Source of the DNA: Candidatus Flemingiibacterium merdigallinarum
Lineage (GTDB): Bacteria > Bacillota > Clostridia > Oscillospirales > CAG-272
NCBI GenBank assembly: GCA_904386005.1
Contig: CAJFKR010000026.1
Location: 1-33,768 of the forward strand
DNA: 33,768 bases
Direction of reading: 5' to 3'
A program made the translations under genes and the position numbers. Within the stretch, counting starts at the first letter, position 1; each line of letters begins with the position of its first letter. Below are positions 13,993-23,027 of the stretch, one piece after another. A model generated the notes under the pieces. It ran no database searches and was not told where the DNA came from. It saw only the letters and a program-made list of their open reading frames with translations.

Positions 13993-15513
13993 ATGTATAC
14001 AGCGAAAAAAGTATTCGCGCTGCTGCTCTCGGGGCTGATTTGCGCGCAGGTCTGCTCCTGCGGCTCGGACGCCGAACCTGATGAAACGACCGAACCCGAC
14101 AGCAGCTCCGACACCACCTCCGAGGCTGTGGAGACCGAAGCCGACCCCGAGTCGGTAATCTACACCGATCAGCTTGAAAAAGTCGACTACAGCGGCGAGA
14201 CCTTCCGCATCTACACGTCGAACTCAATCAACAGCTGGACTCTGCCGACGACACAGAACTACGCCGAGGAAATAACCGGAGAGATTGTGAACGACGCTCT
14301 GTACAACCGCGACCGCTGGCTCGAGAAAAACTACGGAGTCGAGCTTGAGTATACCATAGTTGAAGGCTCGACGGCCGAGATGGGCAACACTCTGTCGAAT
14401 ATCATACTCGCGGGCGACGACCAGTACGATCTTATAATCGAGGACGTAGCCGAGTGCGCGCGCATACTCGCGACAAACGGCTATATGTACGCGCTCAATG
14501 AAGTCGACACAATAAACCTCGACGCCTACTACTGGTTCCCCGAATTAAACAACGAGCTGATGATCGGCGACAGCCTCTACTTCTGCGCCAGCCCGATAAG
14601 TCCGCGCTATTACGGCTCGGTATATGTTATCATGTTCAACCGCGACTACGCCGCCGAATTGCAGCTTGAAGACGTATACGCGCTCGTCGAGAACGGCACA
14701 TGGACGCTCGACAAGCTGATGGAGCTGTCCAGAATCGGCTATCGCGACCTCGACGGCGACAACATAGCCGGCAACTCCGAGGGCGAGAAGGTCGGCTTCA
14801 TGTACGAGGTGCTGACGCCAATCGGTCTGACGCTGGGAAGCGGCAACCACTATGTTGTCAACGACGGCGGCGAGCTGCGCGTGACGCTCGGCGACCGGAA
14901 TATGGTCGACCTTATTCAGCGCATCGTCGCTTTCTTTGAGGAGCCAGCGGCTACCTGGTGCAGCGCGTCCGGCGTACAGGAGTACGTGATGGCTGAGAGC
15001 GGAGACATTCTGTTCTACAATCCGTGTACATTTAATCTCGCCGAATTCCGCGACTATCAATACGACTACGGTATTCTCCCGATGCCGAAGCTCGACGCGT
15101 CGCAGGAGAACTACATCTCCTACAGCCAGCCGTGGGTCATCGCTACCCCCTGCATACCGATAACCATTGTCGGCGACCGTCTTGACATGGTCGGCACTCT
15201 GACCGACGCGATGTGCGCGTACGGCTACGACTACATCCGACCGGCGGTATTCGAAAACGTAATTCAGCTGAAGGGCGCGCGCGACGAAAAGTCGGCCGAG
15301 ATAGTCGACACGATGTTCGAGAACATCACGTTCGAGCTGACCGACATCCTGCGCTTCGGCTCGCTGTCCGGCACAATGGGCGAATTCTTCACGACAAGGC
15401 TCGGTCAGCAGGACATCACGTCCGCATACGCCGCAATCCGGTCGTCGACCGAAGCCGCTATAGACGAAATCACCTCGGCGTTCGAGAGCTACGAAGCCGA
15501 CCGCGCCGGCTAA
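13993..15513 (+). CDS. Extracellular solute-binding lipoprotein (orphan SBP 2)
   Basis: 506 aa, related to the protein at 10848: both share G-E-[IV]-x-N-D-A-[IL]-Y-N-R and G-[ST]-W-T-L-D. The signal peptide has a likely lipidated C23 (V-C-S-C; the -2 Cys is unusual). An Asp/Glu/Ser/Thr-rich linker runs to about residue 55. Residues 252-263 (D-L-D-G-D-N-I-A-G-N-S-E) match an EF-hand loop with acids at 1, 3, 5 and 12. Again no permease or ATPase is adjacent. The ATG at 13993 has AAGGAGTGAG at good spacing. Its long leader carries element B and two candidate operators. It is monocistronic, with a 20-bp repeat tract and terminator downstream. Ligand unknown; sugars are common for related proteins. 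Confidence 0.8.
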   Translation: MYTAKKVFALLLSGLICAQVCSCGSDAEPDETTEPDSSSDTTSEAVETEADPESVIYTDQLEKVDYSGETFRIYTSNSINSWTLPTTQNYAEEITGEIVNDALYNRDRWLEKNYGVELEYTIVEGSTAEMGNTLSNIILAGDDQYDLIIEDVAECARILATNGYMYALNEVDTINLDAYYWFPELNNELMIGDSLYFCASPISPRYYGSVYVIMFNRDYAAELQLEDVYALVENGTWTLDKLMELSRIGYRDLDGDNIAGNSEGEKVGFMYEVLTPIGLTLGSGNHYVVNDGGELRVTLGDRNMVDLIQRIVAFFEEPAATWCSASGVQEYVMAESGDILFYNPCTFNLAEFRDYQYDYGILPMPKLDASQENYISYSQPWVIATPCIPITIVGDRLDMVGTLTDAMCAYGYDYIRPAVFENVIQLKGARDEKSAEIVDTMFENITFELTDILRFGSLSGTMGEFFTTRLGQQDITSAYAAIRSSTEAAIDEITSAFESYEADRAG

Positions 15514-15519
15514 AACACG

Positions 15520-15660
15520 CACCGCGTTAATTATACAAGCCGCGCGCTGATTATACAAGCCCCACGCTGATTATACAAGCACCGCGCTGATTATAACAAC
15601 CCCCGCGCTGATGCTCTAAGCCGCGCGCTCGCAATTCATGCCGCGCGCTCGTGCACTAAG
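15520..15660. repeat. 20-bp tandem repeats after SBP 2
   Basis: About seven units with an exact 20-bp period, consensus CCGCGCGCTGATTATACAAG. The first units are conserved at ATTATACAAG; later ones keep CCGCGCGCT but vary at the end. They fill the space between the SBP 2 stop and its terminator, so they are transcribed. No function is recognised. Confidence 0.85.
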
Positions 15661-15674
15661 CTCCGCGCAATTAT

Positions 15675-15710
15675 TCCCCGGGAATCCTCGCTCCCGGGGA
15701 GTTTTTTTTT
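15675..15710 (+). terminator. Rho-independent terminator of SBP 2
   Basis: TCCCCGGGA (15675-15683) pairs with TCCCGGGGA (15692-15700), followed by G and nine T. Confidence 0.92.
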
Positions 15711-15776
15711 GAGAACTTTTGTGGCGGGGGGCAATGTCAAGTGAGGAATTAGGAGTGAGGAGTGAGGAGTTTCGGT

Positions 15777-15803
15777 AAAAAAATTCCCTGCGGGAATTTT
15801 TTT
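15777..15803. terminator. Bidirectional terminator-like hairpin
   Basis: AAAAAAATTCCC-TGC-GGGAATTTTTTT: a perfect 12-bp stem with A/T tails, symmetrical for both strands. It lies between SBP 2 and the next promoter. A short GGAGTGA direct repeat (15748-15770) precedes it. Nothing else is seen in 15711-15910. Confidence 0.7.
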
Positions 15804-15910
15804 ATTAATTATAAAGTGATTAGTGGAATCGGGTTCGTTTGATTCGAGGATTGTACAGGATATACAAATAATGAGAGCTATATTTGTAGCGAACGATTGG
15901 CGAAGATGTA

Positions 15911-15939
15911 TTGACAAATGTAATGAAATATGGTATACT
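15911..15939 (+). promoter_or_regulatory. Promoter of the paired lipoprotein operon
   Basis: TTGACA (15911-15916), 17-nt spacer, TATACT (15934-15939); leader about 52 nt. Confidence 0.8.
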
Positions 15940-15997
15940 ATGCATAGTAGACAAATTCTTCGCGTATGCGGAATCATTTTAGTCACGGGGTGAGCTT

Positions 15998-17308
15998 ATG
16001 GCGCGGTCGATTCGTTTCATATTATGCGTATTGCTTGCGGTTCTGCCGCTTGTGGCCTGCTCGGACGGGAACGAGCAGGAGCTAATCGAAAAATATGGCA
16101 ATGTCGAGACTGAGTCCGACTTTATCGCCGATATCGACTGGCTCGAGCCCGAAACTGAATACAGCTATGACGGCGAGGATGAGAATATTGTCGCCATTTA
16201 TAGCGAACTATACAACCGGCAGGGTGACCGGCTATACTTGCAAACCAAGTCGGGCGCGGCGAACACATACAATTACATCAACCTCAAAACCGGCGAGCAG
16301 TTCATTTTATGTCCCGACCCGCTCTGTCCGCACACGCGTGACAGCGGATGTCAATTTATCGATATCAGCCGTATACAGATGTCGGACGACGAAAATATCG
16401 TATACGCGGTCAAATCTTGCTATGATGGTGAAGCCACCTGGAACCTGATATGCGAGCTGGACATTGAAAACGCCGTGATAACGCCGATTTACGGTGAGAA
16501 AAGCCTGAAGCGGTTCGATATATATATGCCCTACTTCATCGCTGACCGCAAGCTCTATTTCGAGACCCGTCGCCGCAATTACCCCGAGGAAATGATTGCC
16601 GCCGGAGTGGCGCGCGATGAGGTATTTTTAATGGAGCTCGACCTTGACACCTACGAAGTCCGTACGTTTGACAACAAATACGCCGCGAGAGAATACGGCA
16701 GCTGCATATACGCTAACGACGAATATTTTTTCTTTTCGGATTCTGAGCGGTCGCGCCTGTTTGTGACCGACCGCGACTTTGCCAACGAACAGGTGGTATA
16801 TGACTTTCCGGACAACTACCAGCTCACAAGTCCGTACTACGACAATGACACCGATGAATTTTACTGCGTGATATATTCAAAATTCATGACTAAGCTCTCC
16901 GACGACGGCGTCACCGAGGGGTATATACTCCGCGTCGACGGCGACCTGAATGTCGAGCGGCTGGATATGCGGTCGGATTTGATTTTGGATATGCAGCTGA
17001 CGCGCGACTATATTTACTACACCTCGTACGACCCTATCGAATACGGAATATCCCCGCGCGGCGGCGTGTGTTATGACGAATCGGGCGGCAAAATCTGGCG
17101 TGTGCCGCGAGACGACGTCTCTACCGAGCCCGAGCTTATATTCGACGGTCGCGGCGAGTTCGCCTTTCGGGGATATTACGCGGTCGGCGACTGTCTGTAT
17201 CTCGACTATTCGGAGATTGTGCAGGAAAACGGCATAGGATATTTTCGCTGGCACGGAATCAACGCCCGCGTCAACTTCGTCGACGGCACGATCAAATGGC
17301 TGACATAA
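15998..17308 (+). CDS. Lipoprotein of unknown function, paralogue 1
   Basis: 436 aa. The signal peptide ends L-V-A-C21, followed by SDGNEQ, so it is membrane-tethered outside the cell. The rest is a series of beta-rich segments of the type 'YVxDxYFxxxxRxxLFVTDxDF', which suggests a propeller-like fold (inference). A conserved cluster C105-x4-C110-x-H112-x5-C118 (CPDPLC-x-H) could form disulfides or bind metal. It is the first gene of an operon with a tandem paralogue 16 bp downstream. The ATG has GGGGTGA upstream. The last residues (ARVNFVDGTIKWLT) and the first 30 mature residues are nearly shared with the paralogue, while the middle is much less alike. No family name is claimed. Confidence 0.8.
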   Translation: MARSIRFILCVLLAVLPLVACSDGNEQELIEKYGNVETESDFIADIDWLEPETEYSYDGEDENIVAIYSELYNRQGDRLYLQTKSGAANTYNYINLKTGEQFILCPDPLCPHTRDSGCQFIDISRIQMSDDENIVYAVKSCYDGEATWNLICELDIENAVITPIYGEKSLKRFDIYMPYFIADRKLYFETRRRNYPEEMIAAGVARDEVFLMELDLDTYEVRTFDNKYAAREYGSCIYANDEYFFFSDSERSRLFVTDRDFANEQVVYDFPDNYQLTSPYYDNDTDEFYCVIYSKFMTKLSDDGVTEGYILRVDGDLNVERLDMRSDLILDMQLTRDYIYYTSYDPIEYGISPRGGVCYDESGGKIWRVPRDDVSTEPELIFDGRGEFAFRGYYAVGDCLYLDYSEIVQENGIGYFRWHGINARVNFVDGTIKWLT

Positions 17309-17324
17309 TTGACGAGGTGAATAT

Positions 17325-18671
17325 ATGTACAAACGAATAATTGCCGTGCTCGCGGCAATGCCGCTGCTTGTTTCCTGCTCGGACGGGAACGAGCAGAAGC
17401 TTATCGAGAAATACAGCGATGTTGAAGCTATCGAAACTGCCGGATATTATGACGAAATCGACTGGCTCGAGGACGAGGGCAAATACCATTACAATTCGTC
17501 AATTGACAATGTCAATGATATCGTCAATCTCATAGACCCTCTGTATATACCGCATGATAATCGTATTTACCTGAAAATGAAAAGGGACAACAATTCGGTA
17601 TGGGCTTATATTGATTTAAATAGCGGCAATTTGTTTTATCTCTGCCCCGACCCGCTGTGTGCGCATACCGAAGAAAGCGGCTGCAAATACCTCAATATTG
17701 AATCGACACTCATTTTTGATCCTTCTGATGATAATACAGTATATGCTGTAAAGCGGATGACTGTAAACGGTGCTTTGTATGATTTAATCTGTGAAATCAA
17801 TTTGCGGGAAAATACAATTGAAACTATATATGGTGCTAGCACAAATTCAACATATGATATGTATAATCTGCGATTTATAATCAATGATAATCTATATTTC
17901 CAAGTAAATCGCAGCACACGTGAAAAGGATGAGAGTGGTCACGTAATAAAAAATAATGAGGTTTACTATATGACACTCGATCTGAACACACATGAAGCGA
18001 ATAAACTTGAAAATAAATATGTATCACTTGAGCATGGAGTAATCTTGTGGGCAGGAAACGGCTATATTCTGTTTGTAGATGAATATAACCGTCGTGTGTT
18101 TGTAACTGACTATAACTTCGAAAACGAAATACTGTTGTATGAATATGCGGAAAATTACAGCATTAACCGCTTATGTATTGATAAATCCTCCGGAGAACTG
18201 TATTTTCTAATTTACACCACAAATATGAACGAGGGAGCTGACGAGGATGAGACAGAGGGCTATATTGTATATATCGGCAACGACCTCAAAGCTAAGCGTG
18301 TCGATATGCCGTCAGAGCGGATATATGATTTCAGATTGACCGAAAATTATATCTACTATTCAATATATTCACCAAAGCAATACGGAACTACTCCGGTTGA
18401 TACAACCTGCGTATCTAAATCCGGCAACAAAATTTATAGGATAAATCGTGATATGTCAGCGAACGACGGCGTATCAGAACCACAGCTTGTTTTTGACGGT
18501 CGCGACGATATATTTTTCAGCGCGGATTACATAGTTTGTGGAGATTATATTTATATTTACTATGTTAAGCTAATGAAAGAAGGCGGTATGGCATGGTTCC
18601 GCTGGATTGGCACGACAGCCCGCGTCAACTTCGTCGACGGCACAATCAAATGGCTGACAGGAAGTTATTAA
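17325..18671 (+). CDS. Lipoprotein of unknown function, paralogue 2
   Basis: 448 aa, tandem paralogue of the preceding gene. The lipobox is L-V-S-C18, followed by the same SDGNEQ and the same C107-x4-C112-x-H114-x5-C120 cluster. Most of the gene (roughly 17500-18600) is clearly AT-richer, with A/T-ending codons (AAT, ATA, GAT, TAT) unlike its neighbours. The first ~150 bp and last ~60 bp match paralogue 1 closely in DNA and GC content. This mosaic suggests a foreign or older core whose ends were homogenised by gene conversion, or a core replaced by recombination. GAGGTGA precedes the ATG. The stop is followed by element B rather than a clear terminator. Confidence 0.8.
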   Translation: MYKRIIAVLAAMPLLVSCSDGNEQKLIEKYSDVEAIETAGYYDEIDWLEDEGKYHYNSSIDNVNDIVNLIDPLYIPHDNRIYLKMKRDNNSVWAYIDLNSGNLFYLCPDPLCAHTEESGCKYLNIESTLIFDPSDDNTVYAVKRMTVNGALYDLICEINLRENTIETIYGASTNSTYDMYNLRFIINDNLYFQVNRSTREKDESGHVIKNNEVYYMTLDLNTHEANKLENKYVSLEHGVILWAGNGYILFVDEYNRRVFVTDYNFENEILLYEYAENYSINRLCIDKSSGELYFLIYTTNMNEGADEDETEGYIVYIGNDLKAKRVDMPSERIYDFRLTENYIYYSIYSPKQYGTTPVDTTCVSKSGNKIYRINRDMSANDGVSEPQLVFDGRDDIFFSADYIVCGDYIYIYYVKLMKEGGMAWFRWIGTTARVNFVDGTIKWLTGSY

Positions 18672-18748
18672 TCAAGCTTCACAATAGTACCCTAACCCTT
18701 AATCTACCGCAAGAACTTAAACAGTACAAATAAATTCCGCCATACTGA

Positions 18749-18920
18749 GCCGCCGGTTGGGATGCAGGGTCCCATTAGGCGGCGCATGGCTGCGTATCAA
18801 GCGTTCAGAACAGATAATAATGCCGCTGAAAAATAAACAATTACATTTAGACCCAAGCCGCGAAAGTTTTAGGAATGGGGGTCTGGGGGAAAACCCTTTT
18901 TCAAAAGGGTTTTCCCCCAG
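18749..18920 (+). repeat. Element B, copy 2
   Basis: Hairpin 18749-18783 (as in copy 1 but GGGATGCAGGG in the loop side), then GCGAAAGTTTTAGGAATGGGGGTC, and an 18-bp perfect stem CTGGGGGAAAACCCTTTT (18883-18900) with 18903-18920. It ends 46 bp before the start at 18967, in the same orientation. It fills most of the 18671-18967 gap; no promoter was identified there. Confidence 0.85.
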
Positions 18921-18966
18921 AAAAAACATATGATTGCCTATGCGGCTGACATAAAGGGGTGACAAT

Positions 18967-21246
18967 ATGCTTCGCTTCGAATTCAGAAAGCAGCTGACCG
19001 CGTTCGGTATACTGCTCACTGTGACAATGTTTTCACTGAACCTCGCCGTCGCGGCGTTTTTCTGGCGCGACGGCTTTTCCTCCGACGCGCATGACGCCGC
19101 GGCGGCGCGGGATGAGCTGCTCGCGCTCTATGAAAGCGACCGCGCGCGGTATGACGAAATCTATGCCGACTTCCGCTCGCGCGTGTCCGCCTACGAAGCC
19201 GAGCAGTATACATACCTCCTGTCAAATGACGGGCGCGCGCTCGCGGTGTTCGAAAATAAGCTCATCGATACCGACAGCTACGGCGATATGCAGCTTTTCT
19301 CCGACCTCGACGCGATAATAAACCGCCCCGAGAGCTACCGCGTCGCTCTCTTAGGGCTCCTGTCCGATTCGGCGAAGCGCATACAGGAGCTTGACGGCGG
19401 CTACCTCTACAGCTATTACTCGAACCTGCTGCGCATCTACGACCGGACAGCCGACCTGTCGCTTCCGGTCGCGGAGGCGCGCGGCTGGAACGAGTTTTTT
19501 TCGTTGTCGACGTCGACTCTGTTTCTCGCCGCCGCGCTGCTCGGACTGTACAGCGGCTGCTTCACGCTCGAAGGGCGCTGCGGTATGACCAACATCCTGC
19601 GCGTCTCGAAATACGGCGGGCGCAGACTGGCGGCGGCGAAGCTCGGGTATGTGACGATATCGTCGGCGCTGCTAAGCCTCGCGTTCACGCTGTCGCCGCT
19701 GATACTGCTCGCCCTCTCGTGCGGGCTGTCCGACCCGACTCTGCCGATACAGCTGCTCGATGGCTTCACGCTCTGCCGCTATACGATATCGATCGGCGAA
19801 TACCTCGTGGTTTTTTCGCTGACTCGAATGCTCGTGTTCTGGGTGTTCAGCCTTGCCGTGGCATATCTCGGCGAGCTTTGCGGCTCGGAGCTGCCGGCGT
19901 TCGCGCTGACCGCGCTGCTCGCCGCCCTCGGCGCCGCGATGTCGGCGATTGCGCCGACGTCCGAGCTATGGTTTCTCGCGAAGTTCAGCCCGACGTCGAT
20001 CGCCGGCGTGAATATACTCTATGAACGCTACCGGGGACTGAATATATTTAATCACTGCGCCGACTATACGATTGTATCGCTCGTACTGCTCATATTCGCC
20101 GCCGCGCTGCTGATTCTGCTGCCGATTGTGTACCGTCCGCGCGAGGTCGTCAGGGTGCGGCGCGAGAAGAAGCGGCGCGTATATACGCCGCGATTTTCGC
20201 CGCGGCGCTCGCTGTTTTCCACCGAGGCCTACAAGCTGCTTTGCGCCGACGCGGGACTGTACATACTGGCTGCGGCGGTGATATTGCAGGCGATATTCTC
20301 GTTTGTCTACTACAAGCCGAATCAGGGCTCGACCGAGACGCTCTACCGCGGCTATATCGAAAAGGTCGCCGGACCGCCGTCCGACGAAAAGTCCGCGTAT
20401 ATCGACTCGGAGCGCGAATACATCGAGTCGACGCTCGCGCAGTACGACTCAATGCGACAAAAGCGGCGCTCGGGCGAGATTACAAACGACGAGTACAACG
20501 AGTACCTCGGCCGCTACAACTACGCCGAGTTCAGCGAGAACGCCTGCGATCTGCTCTGCGAGCGGCGCGACTACCTCGATACAGTCAGGGACGAGTACCC
20601 GGGCGTCGAGTATGTCTACGAGGAGGGAGTGAAGCGGCTGCTCGCGTCTCCGCCGAGCTACGCGCTTCTGCTCGCGGCGATATTCGTGCTGTCCGACCTG
20701 TTCGCCTTCGAATATGTCGGCTTCGCGCCGATACTGCGGCTGACCCGGCACGGTCGGGAGCTGCACAGACACAAATTCCTGCTGTCACTGCTGTTCGGGC
20801 TGACGCTGTTTGTAATAGTCAGCCTTATCGAGCTCGGCTGTCTCGCCGTATACTACGACGTCGACTACCTCTCGGTCGACCTCGCGAGCCTGCCCGACTA
20901 CGCTTCGCTCGGCGGCGTCACGGTCGGGCAGTACCTGATTTGCTACAAGCTCGTCAGCCTTGTCGGATATCTCGAACTCTGCGCCGCGGTCGCGGGCGTG
21001 TCCTGCCTCGCCGAGACTCGGGCAAAGGCCGCGACGCTGTCGGCTGTATGCGTGTTTGTGCCATATCTATTGTGCGAATATTCGGTCACGCCCGCGTACC
21101 CGCTGAATCTCGCGGGCGCGGTCGCGCCCGCGAGTATCACATGGGGGCTCGCGGCGATGTGCGTATACGCGGCAGTGACGGCGGCGATTGTGACAGCCGT
21201 CAGGCGCAAATGGCGCGGGCATACCGCAAATGCGGCGCGGTTATGA
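18967..21246 (+). CDS. Two-part ABC-2-like membrane protein
   Basis: 759 aa in two similar halves. Each half has an N-terminal membrane helix, a long polar extracytoplasmic segment (about residues 35-165 and 445-570), then four to six membrane helices. A basic loop (REVVRVRREKKRRVYTPRF, near residues 395-415) joins the halves. This resembles ABC-2 permeases of lantibiotic- or bacitracin-export type fused head to tail. The assignment rests on topology only, since no sequence motif is decisive. No ATPase gene lies beside it. The ATG has GGGGTGA upstream. It is convergent with the glycosidase gene, 44 bp apart, across a strong hairpin. Confidence 0.65.
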   Translation: MLRFEFRKQLTAFGILLTVTMFSLNLAVAAFFWRDGFSSDAHDAAAARDELLALYESDRARYDEIYADFRSRVSAYEAEQYTYLLSNDGRALAVFENKLIDTDSYGDMQLFSDLDAIINRPESYRVALLGLLSDSAKRIQELDGGYLYSYYSNLLRIYDRTADLSLPVAEARGWNEFFSLSTSTLFLAAALLGLYSGCFTLEGRCGMTNILRVSKYGGRRLAAAKLGYVTISSALLSLAFTLSPLILLALSCGLSDPTLPIQLLDGFTLCRYTISIGEYLVVFSLTRMLVFWVFSLAVAYLGELCGSELPAFALTALLAALGAAMSAIAPTSELWFLAKFSPTSIAGVNILYERYRGLNIFNHCADYTIVSLVLLIFAAALLILLPIVYRPREVVRVRREKKRRVYTPRFSPRRSLFSTEAYKLLCADAGLYILAAAVILQAIFSFVYYKPNQGSTETLYRGYIEKVAGPPSDEKSAYIDSEREYIESTLAQYDSMRQKRRSGEITNDEYNEYLGRYNYAEFSENACDLLCERRDYLDTVRDEYPGVEYVYEEGVKRLLASPPSYALLLAAIFVLSDLFAFEYVGFAPILRLTRHGRELHRHKFLLSLLFGLTLFVIVSLIELGCLAVYYDVDYLSVDLASLPDYASLGGVTVGQYLICYKLVSLVGYLELCAAVAGVSCLAETRAKAATLSAVCVFVPYLLCEYSVTPAYPLNLAGAVAPASITWGLAAMCVYAAVTAAIVTAVRRKWRGHTANAARL

Positions 21247-21260
21247 TTATGTATACCGCC

Positions 21261-21290
21261 GCGCCGCAGCCGCGATATCGCGAGCGGCGC
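21261..21290. terminator. Strong hairpin between convergent genes
   Basis: GCGCCGC (21261-21267) pairs with GCGGCGC (21284-21290), and an inner palindrome CGCGATATCGCG (21271-21282) extends the stem. It lies exactly between the two convergent stop codons and touches the minus-strand stop. There is no U-tract, so it may act as a transcript end stabiliser or a roadblock. Confidence 0.5.
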
Positions 21291-22697
21291 TCACTCGACG
21301 AAATCGCCGAAGGTCAGCAGCATCGGGTAGTCTTTGACCGGAATGTTCTTGATCACCGAATATATGTCGGTCTGCTCGAGCCGGTTCTCGGGAACCTTGT
21401 ATATCTTGCCGTCAATGAGGTCGACAATCTTTATGTCCTGCGGCAGCATATACCCGCGGAAGCTGACAGTCGACTCAAACGAGGTCGACAGAAGCTCGGT
21501 CGGGTTCCAGTACGCCAGCGCGTATGAGCCGTTCGGCTTCGAAAAGCCCTGTGTGATCAGCCTGCCCGAGTAGTCCTGACCGCAGAGCCGGCGGGACTGC
21601 TGCGTCATGCGCAGCAGCGGCAGGTCGCAGACCTCGAAGTCCTCCGCGAATATCGAGCAGACGTTCTGATACGCGTAGTAGGACGGCTTCGGCGTGTATT
21701 CGCCCGACGCGAAGCCGTTTTCGTCGAAGTCGGCACCGAGGATTCCGAAGTATCCATAGTCGAGGTACGAGCTGAGGTCGCCAACCTTGCCGTTCAGAGC
21801 CTCGATCATATCCATGCACGAGAAGTAGGACGTGAACTCGACCTCGGTGATGAGGTCGGCTATCGCGTGCCGCACGCACTGCTTGGCCTGACGCTCGGGC
21901 GTCCACGCGCAGCCGGCGAGCGCTCCGCAGCCGTCGCTTCTCGACTGCGAGCCCGATTCGCCCTGGATTATCTTCATGTCGGGATTGAATTTATGGCAGA
22001 GCACGCGGAGCGCCGGAACGTGCTCGAACAGATGAGTCTCGTCCGGCGTGTATTCGTGGAACGAGAACGCGTCGATCGCAGCGCCCATGCCGGTGGCCAG
22101 CGCCTGCGCTATAAACCCGAGGTTCGCGGGCGAGCAGACCGCGCCGCCGATGACCGTCGCGCCGCTCGATACCTCGTGTATAGCCTTCGCCGTATCAATC
22201 GAGAAATTGCCGTATTCGACCGGATTGACTCCGTGCTTCCAGCAGTGAGTGCCGTCGGCTTCGTTCCAGATTTCCCAGTGCGTGACCCGACCGTCGAAGT
22301 GCGAAACTATCGCTTTTACGTAGTTCGCCCACGCGGTCTTCTGCTCGTCGTTGAAGATAGGCGGGCAGCCTACCGCGCCGAACACCGCCTTTGCTTCCTC
22401 ATTGTACAGCTCGTTTCCGTAGCAGAGGCAGATCCACGGGCGCATACCGCGCTCAATCAGATTGTCGACGACGCTGTCGAGCCACGCGAAGTCATATACT
22501 CCCTTTTCGCGCTCGGTGCGCTGCCAGCCCGACTGAATGCGCACCCACTTCACGCCCACAAGCGCGAGCTTGTCATACGCCTTTTCGGGGTCGAACACGT
22601 TGCGGTCGAGCTTCTCAAACCCGATGCCCAGCTTCGACTTCTTAATATCAACTGACTTCTTCGGCGTGACCTTACCAACTTCAATCATATTTTCCAT
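21291..22697 (-). CDS. Glycoside hydrolase, clan GH-A (GH39-like)
   Basis: 468 aa with a (beta/alpha)8-type sequence. The acid/base pair is seen as HWEIWNEADG (N145-E146) and the probable nucleophile as IIQGESGSQ (E247), at the spacing expected for clan GH-A. SGWQRTEREKGVYDFAWLD near the start is typical of GH39/GH5-like retaining enzymes acting on beta-linked glycans. No signal peptide is present, so it is probably cytoplasmic and works on imported oligosaccharides. The ATG at 22697 is chosen because AAGGAAGG lies 10 nt upstream; an ATG 12 codons earlier has none. It has its own near-consensus promoter. Exact family and substrate are uncertain. Confidence 0.75.
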   Translation of the reverse strand: MENMIEVGKVTPKKSVDIKKSKLGIGFEKLDRNVFDPEKAYDKLALVGVKWVRIQSGWQRTEREKGVYDFAWLDSVVDNLIERGMRPWICLCYGNELYNEEAKAVFGAVGCPPIFNDEQKTAWANYVKAIVSHFDGRVTHWEIWNEADGTHCWKHGVNPVEYGNFSIDTAKAIHEVSSGATVIGGAVCSPANLGFIAQALATGMGAAIDAFSFHEYTPDETHLFEHVPALRVLCHKFNPDMKIIQGESGSQSRSDGCGALAGCAWTPERQAKQCVRHAIADLITEVEFTSYFSCMDMIEALNGKVGDLSSYLDYGYFGILGADFDENGFASGEYTPKPSYYAYQNVCSIFAEDFEVCDLPLLRMTQQSRRLCGQDYSGRLITQGFSKPNGSYALAYWNPTELLSTSFESTVSFRGYMLPQDIKIVDLIDGKIYKVPENRLEQTDIYSVIKNIPVKDYPMLLTFGDFVE

Positions 22698-22758
22698 ATC
22701 GCAGAATCCTTCCTTATATTTTATTCGGATCATGATTTTTCGGTATTCCGATATGTCT

Positions 22759-22786
22759 ATTATACCATTAAACTCAATTTTGTCAA
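22759..22786 (-). promoter_or_regulatory. Promoter of the glycosidase gene
   Basis: On the minus strand, TTGACA (22786-22781), 16-nt spacer, TATAAT (22764-22759). An imperfect dyad (CGGAATACCG region, 22741-22750) lies just downstream of the expected transcription start and could be an operator. Confidence 0.75.
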
Positions 22787-22879
22787 GTGGATTATGAAAA
22801 AATATTGAGAGACGTTAGGATTTCTAAAATTAGTTTTGAATTTCGATGTAAATAATTCATTAACAATAGTACAGACGTC

Positions 22880-22908
22880 TTGTTTACGGCTTGATTTGCG
22901 AGTATACT
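22880..22908 (+). promoter_or_regulatory. Promoter of the URO-D family gene
   Basis: -35 TTGTTT (22880-22885), 17-nt spacer, -10 TATACT (22903-22908). The leader is about 115 nt and contains an 8-bp hairpin GGCTTCGC/GTGAAGCC (22936-22955). Confidence 0.55.
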
Positions 22909-23027
22909 AATTATAATGCAAGTTCGCTGAAATGAGGCTTCGCGTATGTGAAGCCGTTCAATCCCCCCCTCTCTTATAGCGCGTTTATACCGCAAACCAA
23001 CCAAAATATAACACAGAGGTGAATTGT

